Origin: Bradyrhizobium lupini
Lineage (GTDB): Bacteria > Pseudomonadota > Alphaproteobacteria > Rhizobiales > Xanthobacteraceae
Reading direction: 5' to 3'
DNA: 64,000 nucleotides
NCBI RefSeq assembly: GCF_040939785.1
Contig: NZ_CP162553.1
Location: 7,335,001 to 7,399,000, forward strand
This document shows positions 50,172 through 59,023 of this stretch, piece after piece; position 1 is the first letter of the stretch; each line of letters begins with the position of its first letter. A program made the translations under genes and the position numbers. The notes beneath the pieces are model-generated. The model had not been told where the DNA came from. It ran no database searches and saw only the letters and a list, made by a program, of their open reading frames with translations.

Positions 50172-50657
50172 TCAGTTAAAGCTGAGCAGCTTGAAGATCG
50201 GCGTGAGGTAGCTCATCTCCTGGCCCGAGGTCGGCGTCGTCCGGCTGATGAAATCGAAGATCTTGCCGTCCTGGAGACCGTAATTCGCAAGCCGGCGCAC
50301 ACGCCGGTTCTTGTCGAAATAGACCGCGATGACGCGCTGATCGACCACCCTCTGGTTCATGAAGGCGACAATGCGCTCGGAGCGCTGGGAGATGTAATAG
50401 AACACCTCGCCGTCGAGGGTTGCGACGGTGGAGGGGGTGCCCATCACGATCAGCACCTGGTCCTGGCTCGCACCGATCGGGATCTGCTCCAGTGCGCCGG
50501 GCGGCAGGATGTAACCCTTCTGGAACTGCTCGCCGGTGCAGCCCGCAAGCGCGGCGCCAACCAGGGCCGCGGCCGCGAACAGGCGCAAGCCGCGCCAACG
50601 TGCATGAAGGCCGCGCGGCTTGTCTGCACGCAGGCTGGTCTGGTTCGTTATCGTCAT
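50172..50657 (-). CDS. bamE: Outer membrane assembly lipoprotein BamE (SmpA/OmlA)
   Basis: BamE is a small lipoprotein of the BAM complex, which inserts beta-barrel proteins. The start at 50657 gives a signal with the lipobox AALAGC; Cys follows. The SmpA/OmlA domain shows ALEQIPIGASQDQVLIVMGTPSTVATLDGEVFYYIS and the C-terminal VYFDKNRRVRRLANYGLQDGK. Length is 161 residues. Upstream starts in the longer frame would overlap the divergent chaperone gene. Confidence 0.92.
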   Translation of the reverse strand: MTITNQTSLRADKPRGLHARWRGLRLFAAAALVGAALAGCTGEQFQKGYILPPGALEQIPIGASQDQVLIVMGTPSTVATLDGEVFYYISQRSERIVAFMNQRVVDQRVIAVYFDKNRRVRRLANYGLQDGKIFDFISRTTPTSGQEMSYLTPIFKLLSFN

Positions 50658-50755
50658 AGCGGAACTGATTCCGTCCCCTTGCGTCGCGCGAGGCGCTGAA
50701 GTACCGGGCGGAGGCTCTGAATGCAACACGCGCGCGCCCGCTTGCGGAAACCACA

Positions 50756-51307
50756 ATGCTTTGGCCGTTCAATCACTTCAGGAAACCCCGCCTAGCCTCG
50801 CCGGGCACCATTGAAGCCATCTATGGCATGATCGTGACGCAGGCGCGAGAACCCATGTTTTACCGCGACTTGGGCGTGCCGGATACCGTTAACGGGCGTT
50901 TCGATCTGTTGCTGCTGCACCTCTGGCTGCTGCTGCGCCGCCTGCGCACGGTCCAGAGCGCCACCGAGCTGTCGCAGGCGCTGTTCGACCGTTTCTGCGA
51001 GGACATGGACGACAATCTGCGCGAGATGGGGATAGGCGACCAGACCGTGCCGAAGCGGATGCGGGCCTTCGGCGAGGCGTTTTACGGCCGGGTCCAGGCC
51101 TACGATCAGGCCATGGAAGGCGGCGGCGAGGCGCTGGCATCCGCGATCTGCAAGAATATCTTGAATGGGGCCGGCATGGACCAGGCGCAGCAGCTCGCAG
51201 CCTATGCCAGGGCGGCCGAGGCCAACCTCGCCCAGACCGGCGAGGCCGCACTGCTGGGTGCGTCCTTCAAGTTTCCTCCAGCGCTTCCTGAGGATGTGAC
51301 GCCATGA
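50756..51307 (+). CDS. Ubiquinol-cytochrome c chaperone (CBP3-like)
   Basis: The bc1 assembly factor binds newly made cytochrome b. The 183-residue protein contains IEAIYGMIVTQAREPMFYRDLGVPDTVNGRFDLLLLHLWLLLRRL, then ALFDRFCEDMDDNLREMGIGDQTVPKRMRAFGEAFYGRVQAYDQAM, the characteristic pattern of this family. It overlaps the DUF177 gene by four bases. This pair preceding plsX is standard in alphaproteobacteria. Confidence 0.92.
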   Translation: MLWPFNHFRKPRLASPGTIEAIYGMIVTQAREPMFYRDLGVPDTVNGRFDLLLLHLWLLLRRLRTVQSATELSQALFDRFCEDMDDNLREMGIGDQTVPKRMRAFGEAFYGRVQAYDQAMEGGGEALASAICKNILNGAGMDQAQQLAAYARAAEANLAQTGEAALLGASFKFPPALPEDVTP

Positions 51308-51867
51308 CCCGACCGATACCAGCATCCGGGCCCGATCCCTGGCGGGTGCCCGTCATCGTTGCACAGATCCCGGATACCGGCCTGCATCGCAAGCTCGAGG
51401 CCTCGGCCGCCGAGCGGCAGGCCATGGCTGAGACGGCAGGCTTGCGCGAGGTTATCTCGGTCCAGGCCGATTTCGATGTCGTGCCGAAAAGCGGCAACCG
51501 GATCCAGGTCACGGGGCACGTTCGCGCCCGGATCGGCCAGACCTGTGTGGTCACGCTTGACCCGATGGAGAGCGACATCGACGAGGAGGTGGACCTGATA
51601 TTCGCCCCCGAGGCCGAGGTCCGCCGCCTGGCCGACCTGATGGAGGAGGGGCACGACGATCAGGAGCAGGTCGCCGACCCGCCGGAGGCGATCGTCAATG
51701 GCATCATCGACCTTGGGAGGCTTGCCACCGATGCCCTGTTCCTGGCGGTCGATCCCTATCCGCGCAAGCCGGGGGTCGTGTTTGAGCCCGAGGTTATCGC
51801 CCCCGATCCGGAGGACCACCCCTTTGCGGTCCTGAAGGCACTTCAGGACGGGAAGAAAGACAAATAG
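51304..51867 (+). CDS. DUF177 (YceD) domain protein
   Basis: YceD-type proteins are linked to 23S rRNA metabolism and commonly precede rpmF or plsX. The 187-residue protein has VISVQADFDVVPKSGNRIQVTGHVRARIGQTCVVTLDPMESDIDEEVDLIF and a C-terminal PYPRKPGVVFEPEVIAPDPEDHPFAVLKALQ, with the single Cys before the conserved beta sheet. It overlaps the chaperone gene by four bases. No rpmF is found between it and plsX here. Confidence 0.9.
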   Translation: MTRPIPASGPDPWRVPVIVAQIPDTGLHRKLEASAAERQAMAETAGLREVISVQADFDVVPKSGNRIQVTGHVRARIGQTCVVTLDPMESDIDEEVDLIFAPEAEVRRLADLMEEGHDDQEQVADPPEAIVNGIIDLGRLATDALFLAVDPYPRKPGVVFEPEVIAPDPEDHPFAVLKALQDGKKDK

Positions 51868-52164
51868 GTGCCACCTTCTCCAGAGGACCGCTTCGGGACG
51901 GGGCGAGATGTTTGCGGCGGTGGTTTGAAAAGCTCGATTATCCGTTTGATTTTGATGTACTTCTTGTGAATTAGTCCGTCCGCAGCCCGATGCTCCCGAA
52001 TGCAAAAGGCTGGGGGCAAGAGGTTGTTTCGGGATAACAAAACGCTATTGTCGCGCCCCGGTCCGGGTGCGGCGTGGCGCTTGACCGACCGCCATGTTCG
52101 TGGCGAACCCATTTGCGGCCCCGCTCGTTCAAGACCGCACCAGACCCAGGTTTCCAGGACTTTT

Positions 52165-53226
52165 ATGCCAAGCAAGGTTCGCATCGCGCTTGACGCCATG
52201 GGGGGCGACGCCGGCGCCGCGGTGGTCATCCCAGGCGCCGCCATCTCGCTCCAAAGGCATCGCGAGATCGAATTCCTGCTGATCGGGGACCGCGCCAAGA
52301 TCGAACCCGAGCTCGACCGCCACCCCGCGCTGAAGGCGGCCTCGAAGATCATCCACACCGATGTCGCGGTCAGCGGCGAGGAAAAGCCGAGCCAGGCGCT
52401 GCGGCGCGGCCGCAGGACCTCGTCCATGTGGCTTGCCATCGATGCGGTGAAAAAGGGCGAGGCGGATGTTGCGGTCTCCGCCGGGAATACCGGGGCGCTG
52501 ATGGCGATGTCGCGCTTCCACCTGCGCACGCTGCCGGGCATCGACCGTCCGGCCATTGCCGGCATGTGGCCGACCAGGCGCGGCGATTCCGTCGTCCTCG
52601 ACCTCGGCGCCAGCATCGGCGGCGATACGCATCATCTGGTGTCGCTCGCCATCATGGGCGCGGCGATGGCCAGCGTGTTGTTCAACAAAAAGCGTCCCAC
52701 GGTCGGCCTGCTCAATATCGGGGTCGAGGAGATCAAGGGGCATGAGGAGATTCGCGAGGCCGGCGAAATCCTGCGCGCCAGGAACCTGCCCGAGCTCGAC
52801 TATCTCGGGTTCGTGGAGGGCGACGGCATCGGCAAGGGGGTGGCGGATGTCATCGTCACCGAGGGCTACAGCGGCAACATCGCGCTGAAGGCCGCGGAGG
52901 GAACCGCGCGGCAGATGGCGGAATTGCTCCGGGACGAGATGAAGCGGGGCTGGCTGTCAAAGCTCGGCTATCTCTTTGCGCGCAACGCCTTCCAGGCCCT
53001 GCGCAACAAGATGGATCCGAACAAATCCAACGGCGGCGTGTTGCTGGGGTTGAACGGGATCGTGGTCAAGAGCCATGGCGGAATCGCTGCCGAAGGCTTT
53101 GCCTATGCGATCGATGTTGGCTATGAGATGGTCAAATTCGATCTCCTCAACAAGATCAATCAGATGCTCAATCGCGAAGGTGGTGCACTCAGTTCCGTGC
53201 AGGCCGCGCAGGAGGCTGTTTCGTGA
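52165..53226 (+). CDS. plsX: Phosphate acyltransferase PlsX
   Basis: PlsX makes acyl-phosphate from acyl-ACP for phospholipid synthesis. The 353-residue protein starts [25 protein letters not shown], with [35 protein letters not shown] and a C-terminal [27 protein letters not shown]. The ATG at 52165 gives this canonical start; the frame upstream is unlike the family. It overlaps fabH by a GTGA. Confidence 0.95.
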   Translation: MPSKVRIALDAMGGDAGAAVVIPGAAISLQRHREIEFLLIGDRAKIEPELDRHPALKAASKIIHTDVAVSGEEKPSQALRRGRRTSSMWLAIDAVKKGEADVAVSAGNTGALMAMSRFHLRTLPGIDRPAIAGMWPTRRGDSVVLDLGASIGGDTHHLVSLAIMGAAMASVLFNKKRPTVGLLNIGVEEIKGHEEIREAGEILRARNLPELDYLGFVEGDGIGKGVADVIVTEGYSGNIALKAAEGTARQMAELLRDEMKRGWLSKLGYLFARNAFQALRNKMDPNKSNGGVLLGLNGIVVKSHGGIAAEGFAYAIDVGYEMVKFDLLNKINQMLNREGGALSSVQAAQEAVS

Positions 53227-54203
53227 CTCAAATTCGTTCGGTCGTGCTGGGCTGCGGCTCTTATTTGCCGGAGCAGGTGGTGACCAACGCCCAATTGGCG
53301 GCGCGCATTGACACGTCCGACGAGTGGATCGTGCAACGCACCGGCATTCGCGAGCGGCATATCGCGGCCGAGGGCGAGTTCACCTCGCATCTGGCGCTGA
53401 AGGCGGCGCAGGCTGCGCTCGCGGACGCTGGCGTGGACGCGCAGTCGATCGACCTGATCGTGCTCGCGACCTCGACGCCTGACAACACCTTCCCCGCAAG
53501 CGCGGTCGCCGTGCAGCACGGGCTCGGCATCAACCATGGCGCGGCCTTCGACCTTCAGGCGGTGTGCTCGGGCTTCGTGTTCGGGCTCGCCACCGCCGAT
53601 AATTTCCTGCGCACCGGCGCCTTCAAGCGCGCGCTGGTGATCGGCGCGGAAACCTTCTCGCGCATCCTCGACTGGACCGATCGCGGCACCTGCGTGCTGT
53701 TCGGCGACGGTGCCGGCGCGGTGGTGCTGGAGGCGCAGGAGCAGCCGGGCAATGCCGCGACCGACCGCGGGATCGTGACCACGCATCTGCGCTCCGACGG
53801 CCGTCACAAGGCGAAGCTGTTCGTCGACGGCGGCCCGTCCTCGACCCAGACTGTCGGCCATCTGCGCATGGAGGGCCGCGAGGTCTTCAAGCACGCGGTC
53901 GGCATGATCACCGACGTGATCGTCGACGCCTTCAAGGCGACCGGGCTCAATGCCGACAGCATCGACTGGTTCGTGCCGCACCAGGCCAACAAGCGAATCA
54001 TCGATGCGTCCGCGCACAAGCTCCATATCGCGCCGGAGAAGGTGGTGCTGACGGTGGACCTTCACGGCAACACCTCGGCGGCCTCGATCCCGCTGGCGCT
54101 GTCGGTGGCGCGCAAGGACGGCCGCATCAAGCGCGGCGACCTGGTTCTGCTCGAAGCCATGGGCGGCGGCTTCACCTGGGGCTCCGCGCTGGTGCGCTGG
54201 TAA
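53223..54203 (+). CDS. fabH: 3-oxoacyl-ACP synthase III (FabH)
   Basis: FabH starts fatty acid synthesis by condensing acetyl-CoA with malonyl-ACP. The catalytic triad is present: Cys in [11 protein letters not shown] (about 115), His in VPHQANKRI (about 253), and Asn in LHGNTSAAS (about 282). Length is 326 residues. The start is GTG at 53223, overlapping plsX. The end leads to the ihfA promoter. Confidence 0.96.
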   Translation: MTQIRSVVLGCGSYLPEQVVTNAQLAARIDTSDEWIVQRTGIRERHIAAEGEFTSHLALKAAQAALADAGVDAQSIDLIVLATSTPDNTFPASAVAVQHGLGINHGAAFDLQAVCSGFVFGLATADNFLRTGAFKRALVIGAETFSRILDWTDRGTCVLFGDGAGAVVLEAQEQPGNAATDRGIVTTHLRSDGRHKAKLFVDGGPSSTQTVGHLRMEGREVFKHAVGMITDVIVDAFKATGLNADSIDWFVPHQANKRIIDASAHKLHIAPEKVVLTVDLHGNTSAASIPLALSVARKDGRIKRGDLVLLEAMGGGFTWGSALVRW

Positions 54204-54270
54204 GCCACACTCGGTAAAATTTTGCCCGAATCAGCGCGGATTATCGATGCGCCTGCATTGATGAGCGCTG

Positions 54271-54299
54271 TTGACCGCTGTATCGTAAGCTCATAATTT
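54271..54299 (+). promoter_or_regulatory. Sigma-70-type promoter of ihfA
   Basis: TTGACC at 54271-54276 and TAATTT at 54294-54299 are separated by exactly 17 bases, 38 bases ahead of the ihfA ATG. Confidence 0.65.
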
Positions 54300-54336
54300 C
54301 AGACAACAATTGTTCGCCGTGATGTGGGGCAGGGCG

Positions 54337-54678
54337 ATGACCGATCAAAGTAAAACCGTAACGCGTGTCGATCTGTGCGAAGCCGTCTACCAGAAGGTGG
54401 GGCTGTCGCGCACGGAATCGTCTGCCTTCGTGGAACTCGTGCTGAAGGAGATCACCGATTGCCTTGAGAAGGGCGAGACGGTGAAGCTGTCCTCGTTCGG
54501 CTCCTTCATGGTCCGCAAGAAGGGTCAGCGCATCGGTCGCAACCCGAAGACCGGCACCGAGGTGCCGATCTCGCCGCGCCGGGTCATGGTGTTCAAGCCG
54601 TCGGCGATCCTGAAGCAGCGGATCAACGCCCAGCACCGCACCAATGGCGACGCCAGCAAGGCGCAACCCGAGGCGTAA
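54337..54678 (+). CDS. ihfA: Integration host factor alpha subunit
   Basis: IhfA with IhfB bends DNA in recombination, replication and transcription. The 113-residue protein has [51 protein letters not shown] and the DNA-intercalating region [25 protein letters not shown] with the conserved Pro. The start at 54337 ([10 protein letters not shown]) is preferred to an ATG at 54310 that would add nine residues. It precedes a MerR-type gene, the common rhizobial order. Confidence 0.95.
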   Translation: MTDQSKTVTRVDLCEAVYQKVGLSRTESSAFVELVLKEITDCLEKGETVKLSSFGSFMVRKKGQRIGRNPKTGTEVPISPRRVMVFKPSAILKQRINAQHRTNGDASKAQPEA

Positions 54679-54705
54679 TCCGCCCTCTGGATAAGGATTT
54701 GGCAT

Positions 54706-55284
54706 TTGGACAAGGCGCCGGATGCGTTCCGAACCATCAGCGAAGTAGCGCAGGAACTCGACATTCCGCAGCACGTGCTGCGGTTCTGGGAGACCCGATT
54801 CTCCCAGATCAAGCCGATGAAGCGCAGCGGCGGCCGCCGCTATTACCGCCCCGACGACGTCGACCTGCTCAAGGGCATCCGCCGTCTGCTCTACGGGGAG
54901 GGCTACACCATCCGCGGGGTGCAGCGGATCCTGAAAGAGCACGGCGTCAAATCGGTGCAGGGCCTCGCCGACAGCGCGGCCGCGGTCTCGTTCGGCGCCA
55001 TCGAGGACGCCGTAGGCGCCAGCCTGATGGAGCCCGAGGAGGAGACCGGCGTCCGCGGCGCCCGCGACAGCGACGATGACGACTACCAGGGCGAGGAGGA
55101 GGAGGGCATCGACTTCCGCTTCTCCGAGACCGACGACGAGGAAATCCTCACCACCTTCCGCAAGGGCGGCACCCCCGCCGCGCCCGCAGGCCCCAGCGCC
55201 ATCGACCGGGAGCGCCTCGGACGGGTGCTCGCCGAGCTCATCGCCTGCCGCGAAATGCTGGATCAGGCATTGAAGGACGCCTGA
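54706..55284 (+). CDS. MerR-family transcriptional regulator
   Basis: The N-terminal helix-turn-helix ([73 protein letters not shown]) is MerR type. A strongly acidic, probably disordered segment follows ([18 protein letters not shown]), then a short C-terminal helix. The gene has 192 residues and begins with TTG at 54706 after an AAGGATTTGG site. It follows ihfA and precedes tRNA-Pro in the usual rhizobial order. It has no visible metal-binding cysteines, so an effector cannot be assigned. Confidence 0.88.
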   Translation: MDKAPDAFRTISEVAQELDIPQHVLRFWETRFSQIKPMKRSGGRRYYRPDDVDLLKGIRRLLYGEGYTIRGVQRILKEHGVKSVQGLADSAAAVSFGAIEDAVGASLMEPEEETGVRGARDSDDDDYQGEEEEGIDFRFSETDDEEILTTFRKGGTPAAPAGPSAIDRERLGRVLAELIACREMLDQALKDA

Positions 55285-55356
55285 CGCCGGACTCCGTCGG
55301 CTTTGGGCCAGTTCCGAGGCCTTTCGGCGGAGACAGCAAAATGGTGTCACCTCGCC

Positions 55357-55385
55357 TTGCGCAAAGCGGCGATCCTAGCTAATGG
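55357..55385 (+). promoter_or_regulatory. Promoter of tRNA-Pro
   Basis: TTGCGC at 55357-55362 and TAATGG at 55380-55385 are 17 bases apart. The tRNA begins ten bases after the -10 element. Confidence 0.5.
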
Positions 55386-55394
55386 AACGACGTT

Positions 55395-55472
55395 CGGAGC
55401 GTGGCGCAGCCCGGTTAGCGCACTAGTCTGGGAGACTAGGGGTCGGAGGTTCAAATCCTCTCGCTCCGACCA
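55395..55472 (+). tRNA. tRNA-Pro (GGG anticodon)
   Basis: A full cloverleaf of 78 bases: acceptor stem CGGAGCG (55395-55401) with CGCTCCG (55462-55468), discriminator A and encoded CCA at 55470-55472. The anticodon arm CTAGT-CTGGGAG-ACTAG gives anticodon GGG. The T arm GGAGG-TTCAAAT-CCTC is normal. The 3' end marks the left edge of a lower-G+C insert. Confidence 0.95.
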
Positions 55473-55636
55473 AAACTTAGCCGGATTTCAGGGCGTCCGG
55501 ATTTTCTCAAGGGTAACGGATAGGGTAACGGGCTTATGTCGCCGGGATGTGAATAGCCCGGATAACCAACGACAGCTTGCCCGCGTGTACGTGGGGCGTA
55601 CCACCATCGCGCGTTGATCTGCCCGGAGCCAGGCAC

Positions 55637-56471
55637 ATGGGCACCTCGGATCGTAGATCGCTGACCTTTGAACAAGCGAGGGTTTGGCACCTCTCCCGGC
55701 GCAGCTCGACCGCAAGGAACTTAGTCGAGAACTTCGGGCGAAGCTTTGGGCCTGCATTCATGCAAGGCTTGATCGAGCCTACACCGACATTCTCCATTAT
55801 CGTGGAAACTGGTCCAGAATTCTGAAGGATCTGCATGTCGACCACCACCACGTTCGCATCGACAAATTCAATCCGAACGGGATCGTCACCAAGATCGGTG
55901 ACTTGTTCGAAAAAGCCGAATGCCACAAGGTGTACGGTTGGCTTTAGGCTGTTCTTCGGCACCCAAATTGTCCGCCTGATCTCGGTCCAGCAGTTCAGTT
56001 GGTATTAGAGAACTGCCGCGCGGCTTACCGCATTGAAGACGGTGTGTTCTGGCCGACTGCCTCAACAGAGGAAGCCGACGCGCTTATCCAGGCGAACGCA
56101 GCATTATCTGCTTCGCAATTCGGTGGCGCAAAACTCACTTAAAAAATGCTGCTTCGAAACTCACCGAAGGAGATTACCCAGCAAGCGTTCGTGAAAGTAT
56201 CAGCGCAGCGGAGTCAGTTGCGCGCGTGCTCGAACCTACTGGCGATCTTTCGAAGGCATTGTCGGGATTAGAACAGAGGATTGCTCTCCATCCGGCGCTT
56301 AAAAAGGCGTTCCTATCACTCTATGGATATACGAGCGATGAGAAGGGCATCCGACATGCGCTCTTAAGTGAGGCTGAAGCGGACGTTGATGAAGCTGACG
56401 CGATCTTCTTTATCGGAGCATGCGCATCGTTCCTCACCTATCTGATTTCCAAGTCGCACACCAGGCGGTAG
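55637..56471 (+). pseudogene. AbiJ-NTD4/HEPN-type abortive-infection-like protein, decayed
   Basis: Joined across three lesions the frame reads LTFEQAEGLAPLPAQLDRKELSRELRAKLWACIHARL, KVYGWL then AVLRHPNC, LENCRAAYRIEDGVFWPTAS, and DYPASVRESISAAESVARVL ending TSDEKGIRHALLSEAEADVDEADAIFFIGACASFLTYLI. From memory this matches AbiJ N-terminal-domain-4-type proteins that act in phage defence, with the C-terminal helical domain. Lesions: a missing base near 55670-55684, TAG at 55945-55947, and a missing base near 56127. Start codon is uncertain. It is unlikely to be functional. Confidence 0.7.
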
Positions 56472-56481
56472 GGCAATCGGA

Positions 56482-56727
56482 GTAATCGACGACGTCCGTA
56501 AGTGGCTAAACGACGTACCGCTATGGAAGGAACTCGGGACGATACCTGATCGGACGAAGGCGCTTGAGGAAAAGGTTGCCGCATTGGAGGCGGCCCTAAA
56601 CGGCAAACGGCCAGGCGACGTATGCCCTTCTGCGGTGCGCAAGGCGGTTCCGATGGCGACGATTTACGCAACTCTGGAAGCCCTCGAAAAGAAGGGGTTC
56701 GAATCCATGAAAAAGTGCTGCAATTAG
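56482..56727 (+). pseudogene. Coiled-coil protein remnant with zinc-ribbon start
   Basis: The open frame gives IDDVRKWLNDVPLWKELGTIPDRTKALEEKVAALEAALNGKRPGDVC, a helical coiled-coil opening into a Cys-Pro-x-Cys motif in a neighbouring frame (CPFCGAQG). No ATG, GTG or TTG start precedes it in frame, and the zinc-ribbon part is split over two frames. A relic of a small regulatory or phage-related protein is likely; I cannot name a family. Confidence 0.4.
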
Positions 56728-56978
56728 CGTAACGCAGCGTAACGGAGCACTAGTCAGCAGAACTAAGGCGCTGCAATCCAGCGCGCGAGGGCGCTGCGAT
56801 TCGGTGCGAACGAGCGCGCGGATTAATGGACGGCTTCGAGGGCTTCGAGCGGATTGAAGAACGGCTTCGGTTGGCCGCAATACAATTCTTGCCTGCGCTT
56901 GAACTTAGCAGCAACAATGAAGACACATTAGTACGGGCTTTGATCTGGGGATCATGCTGTCGGGAATGAGGGTATCAG

Positions 56979-57485
56979 ATGGTCACGTATCGTCTATCGA
57001 AACCCCGAATTGTAAAGCAACCATCGGTAGGAACTGGCGACGACGAAGTTTCACTGCCCGTGTGTTGGGCTTGCGCCCTTAGCTCCTGGCTTGAAGCCAC
57101 TCGCGGGGTCAGTTGGTCATATAGCTCAATCATCCAAATGTTTCAGATGTACTGCAATGGAAATGCGCTCGATCTTGCGTACTTTGGTGAGATTGCAAAC
57201 AGCCTCTCGATCAACATGGATTACGAGGAAATCGACAGAGCCGACCTCACGTTCGACTATGTATACGAAAAGATGTTTCCTCTGGCGGGGACGTCCGGGA
57301 ACCATCTCTACATAGTAATGGAAGGGAAAAACCCAGCTCATGTAGTCGTCGCTTATGGGATTCAGCGGGACAACACCGACTACATCGCGATTATGGATCC
57401 GCTTCGGGGTGTGCTCGCTGCTCCTACCCTTTCTACCTTCAGAAACAAGGCCACTGGCTTCTTGATAGGCTGGCCCAGGCGATAA
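56979..57485 (+). CDS. Papain-like cysteine protease domain protein
   Basis: The 168-residue protein has the layout of a small papain-like/C39-like peptidase. A Cys-Trp motif (SLPVCWACALSSWLEA, Cys29), His121 in NPAHVVVAYGI, and Asp140 in AIMDPLRG provide the expected order Cys-His-Asp. There is no signal peptide or other domain. Families of this kind occur as effectors, toxin-processing enzymes or host-directed proteases; the role here is unknown. The gene lies in the low-G+C insert and has its own ATG at 56979 after TGAGGGTATCAG. Confidence 0.65.
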   Translation: MVTYRLSKPRIVKQPSVGTGDDEVSLPVCWACALSSWLEATRGVSWSYSSIIQMFQMYCNGNALDLAYFGEIANSLSINMDYEEIDRADLTFDYVYEKMFPLAGTSGNHLYIVMEGKNPAHVVVAYGIQRDNTDYIAIMDPLRGVLAAPTLSTFRNKATGFLIGWPRR

Positions 57486-57719
57486 CGATTGTGAAGCCTA
57501 CGTCGGGCGGCGCAGCGATTTCTTTCTATTTGTTGCGTTGTAGCCCCGCCCTTACCATTTACCACCGTCGCCGTACCCCGGGCAGTTGGGCGCGGTCTCT
57601 CTTGTGCTCTATTTTCTCTCTCTTTTTCCTGTCTACACATTAGTGTCCTGTCCATTTCAATTCACTTCCAAGTTGACTCATGTCGTTGGTTCACTGGTTC
57701 ACCTATAGGGATAACCAAA

Positions 57720-58169
57720 GTGAAATCAAAACGATTGGAGCCTTCAACCATAGAAGTCGCGCTGGAGCTTGAACGGATCGCTGCTGTGTTGCGGAATAGC
57801 CAAGCCATTGCGGACCAATCTCGGAAGCAAATAGCTGAGATGGGAAAGAGCGCTTCACCTTGGCAAAGGATCAAAGAAGACGGGTATCGAGGATTTGCCG
57901 ATTCAGATTTGATCAATGCCTTCGAGAAGATATGTGTTGCGTCGCAGGCCAAAGGTCTTCTGATCTTAAGGGAGGGAGAGCTAGAAGGCTTTTGCAGGAG
58001 CTTTTCCCGCAGAAACAAGGCCGAATGGTTAGCGTCAGTCTTACAGCTGGACCTTGAACAAGACGAAAGACTGGTCGAGGCTCGAATCTTTGCGACTAGC
58101 ATGCTGAGCGTCGTCGCTCGAGTAATTGATGGGCTCCCTCGACTCAAACCTGGATCAGCCACTCTGTAG
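57720..58169 (+). CDS. Hypothetical protein of the insert
   Basis: A 149-residue soluble helical protein (MKSKRLEPSTIEVALELERIAAVLRNSQAIADQSRKQIAEMGK...). It shows a coiled-coil-like first part, a middle AFEKICVASQAKGLLILREGELEGFCRSFSRRN with two cysteines, and a final helix. No family recognised. It is the last gene before the insert boundary; the 234 bases ahead of it are strongly pyrimidine rich and hold nothing recognisable. Confidence 0.5.
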   Translation: MKSKRLEPSTIEVALELERIAAVLRNSQAIADQSRKQIAEMGKSASPWQRIKEDGYRGFADSDLINAFEKICVASQAKGLLILREGELEGFCRSFSRRNKAEWLASVLQLDLEQDERLVEARIFATSMLSVVARVIDGLPRLKPGSATL

Positions 58170-58304
58170 TTTGATGCCGGGGCGCGGGCGGCGGGCGTGC
58201 CGGTCGAGCTGCATCTGCTCCGTGACCAGCCGCACAATTACGCGCTGATGCCGACGCCGGAGGGGCGAGGCGCGCGTGCGATCATTCTGCGGGCGGTGGC
58301 TTAA
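58170..58304 (+). pseudogene. 3' remnant of an alpha/beta-hydrolase (esterase-type) gene
   Basis: The frame ends FDAGARAAGVPVELHLLRDQ and then PHNYALMPTPEGRGARAIIL, closing at TAA 58302-58304. The AAGVPVELHLL...PH block is the C-terminus of acetyl-esterase-like enzymes (His of the triad). The rest of the gene is absent and the fragment begins right at the right edge of the insert, which suggests that the insertion cut the gene. Confidence 0.55.
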
Positions 58305-58453
58305 GGGGAAGGTGTGATCGTTGTCACAAAGCGCGCCGCCGCAATGGGGGCTGGCGCTGTCGATGCCCGCACGGAAAGACCAGTCGGCCTCCGGGGCGTT
58401 TCCTCGTTTTTAGTCTTGGTCCGTCGTCTTGGTATCAGTAGTTTTGCGGGCCC

Positions 58454-58693
58454 TTAGGCGTGGCCCTTGACCTCGTAGCGACCCGGAACGCATTTGTAGC
58501 GATCGAGCCGCCAGTTGGCGTGGTAGATCGGATGCTCGCCCATCCATTTCGCCAATGGAGCCTGTGCGCCGATCGCACACTGCATCATCGACATCTCGGG
58601 CGTCATGTTGCTGTCGGTCACGATTTCCTCGATGCAACTGCCTGAGCTGGCTGCACTCAGCCGGCAGAGCACGGCAACGACGGTCACGAACAT
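58454..58693 (-). CDS. Small conserved hypothetical protein
   Basis: The 79-residue protein (MFVTVVAVLCRLSAASSGSCIEEIV...) has a hydrophobic start and a conserved-looking core: MTPEMSMMQCAIGAQAPLAKWMGEHPIYHANWRLDRYKCVPG. Three to four cysteines and the His/Trp-rich core suggest a folded secreted domain. The longer frame adds 61 non-conserved residues at the start. I remember similar small proteins in rhizobia, without function. Confidence 0.6.
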   Translation of the reverse strand: MFVTVVAVLCRLSAASSGSCIEEIVTDSNMTPEMSMMQCAIGAQAPLAKWMGEHPIYHANWRLDRYKCVPGRYEVKGHA

Positions 58694-59023
58694 TCCAGTC
58701 ACCTCATCGGTAGTTTCTGACCACGAAGAGGATGCAAGCGGAGTGCCAGAGCCTGTGACGCAAACAACACGCTGACCTGGCCGACTCGACCCAGCGTCCG
58801 GACTCCATTTAACGATTCGGATTGTAAAAAAATTGCCCCTAAACCGAAGCCGGGCAAATACGGGGAACCGGGTCAATAATAACCGCAGGGATGTCGAATG
58901 CTGGGAGCAGCGCCGCGCCGGTGGCGCTTCACAGGCCGCTTGTAACCGCTAGTCTTTCAGACCGCGGCCACCCGCCAAAAGATCGGGACCGCCACAAGGG
59001 ATATGGAAACGCGAGGGCAGACC
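58694..59023. other. Intergenic region without features
   Basis: About 330 bases separate the small hypothetical gene from the DapA-like gene. An A-tract (GTAAAAAAATTG near 58825) is the only obvious motif. I see no gene, hairpin or repeat I can support. Confidence 0.4.

Larger units (their letters stand above)
55473..58170. mobile_element. Accessory insert behind tRNA-Pro
   Basis: From the tRNA 3' end to about 58170 the base composition is visibly more A+T rich than its surroundings and the genes are unrelated to the backbone. Contents: decayed AbiJ-type gene, a coiled-coil/zinc-ribbon remnant, a papain-like protease gene and a hypothetical gene. It ends inside a truncated hydrolase. No integrase gene was recognised, and no direct repeat of the tRNA 3' end was found at the right side, so this is an inferred remnant of integration. 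Confidence 0.5.

Noticed and set aside
57590..57660. Pyrimidine-rich run as a terminator
   Set aside because: CT-rich stretch without a stem-loop ahead of it.
55473..58900. Right-hand att site as a copy of the tRNA-Pro 3' end
   Set aside because: No direct repeat of TTCAAATCCTCTCGCTCCGA was seen by eye in this stretch.
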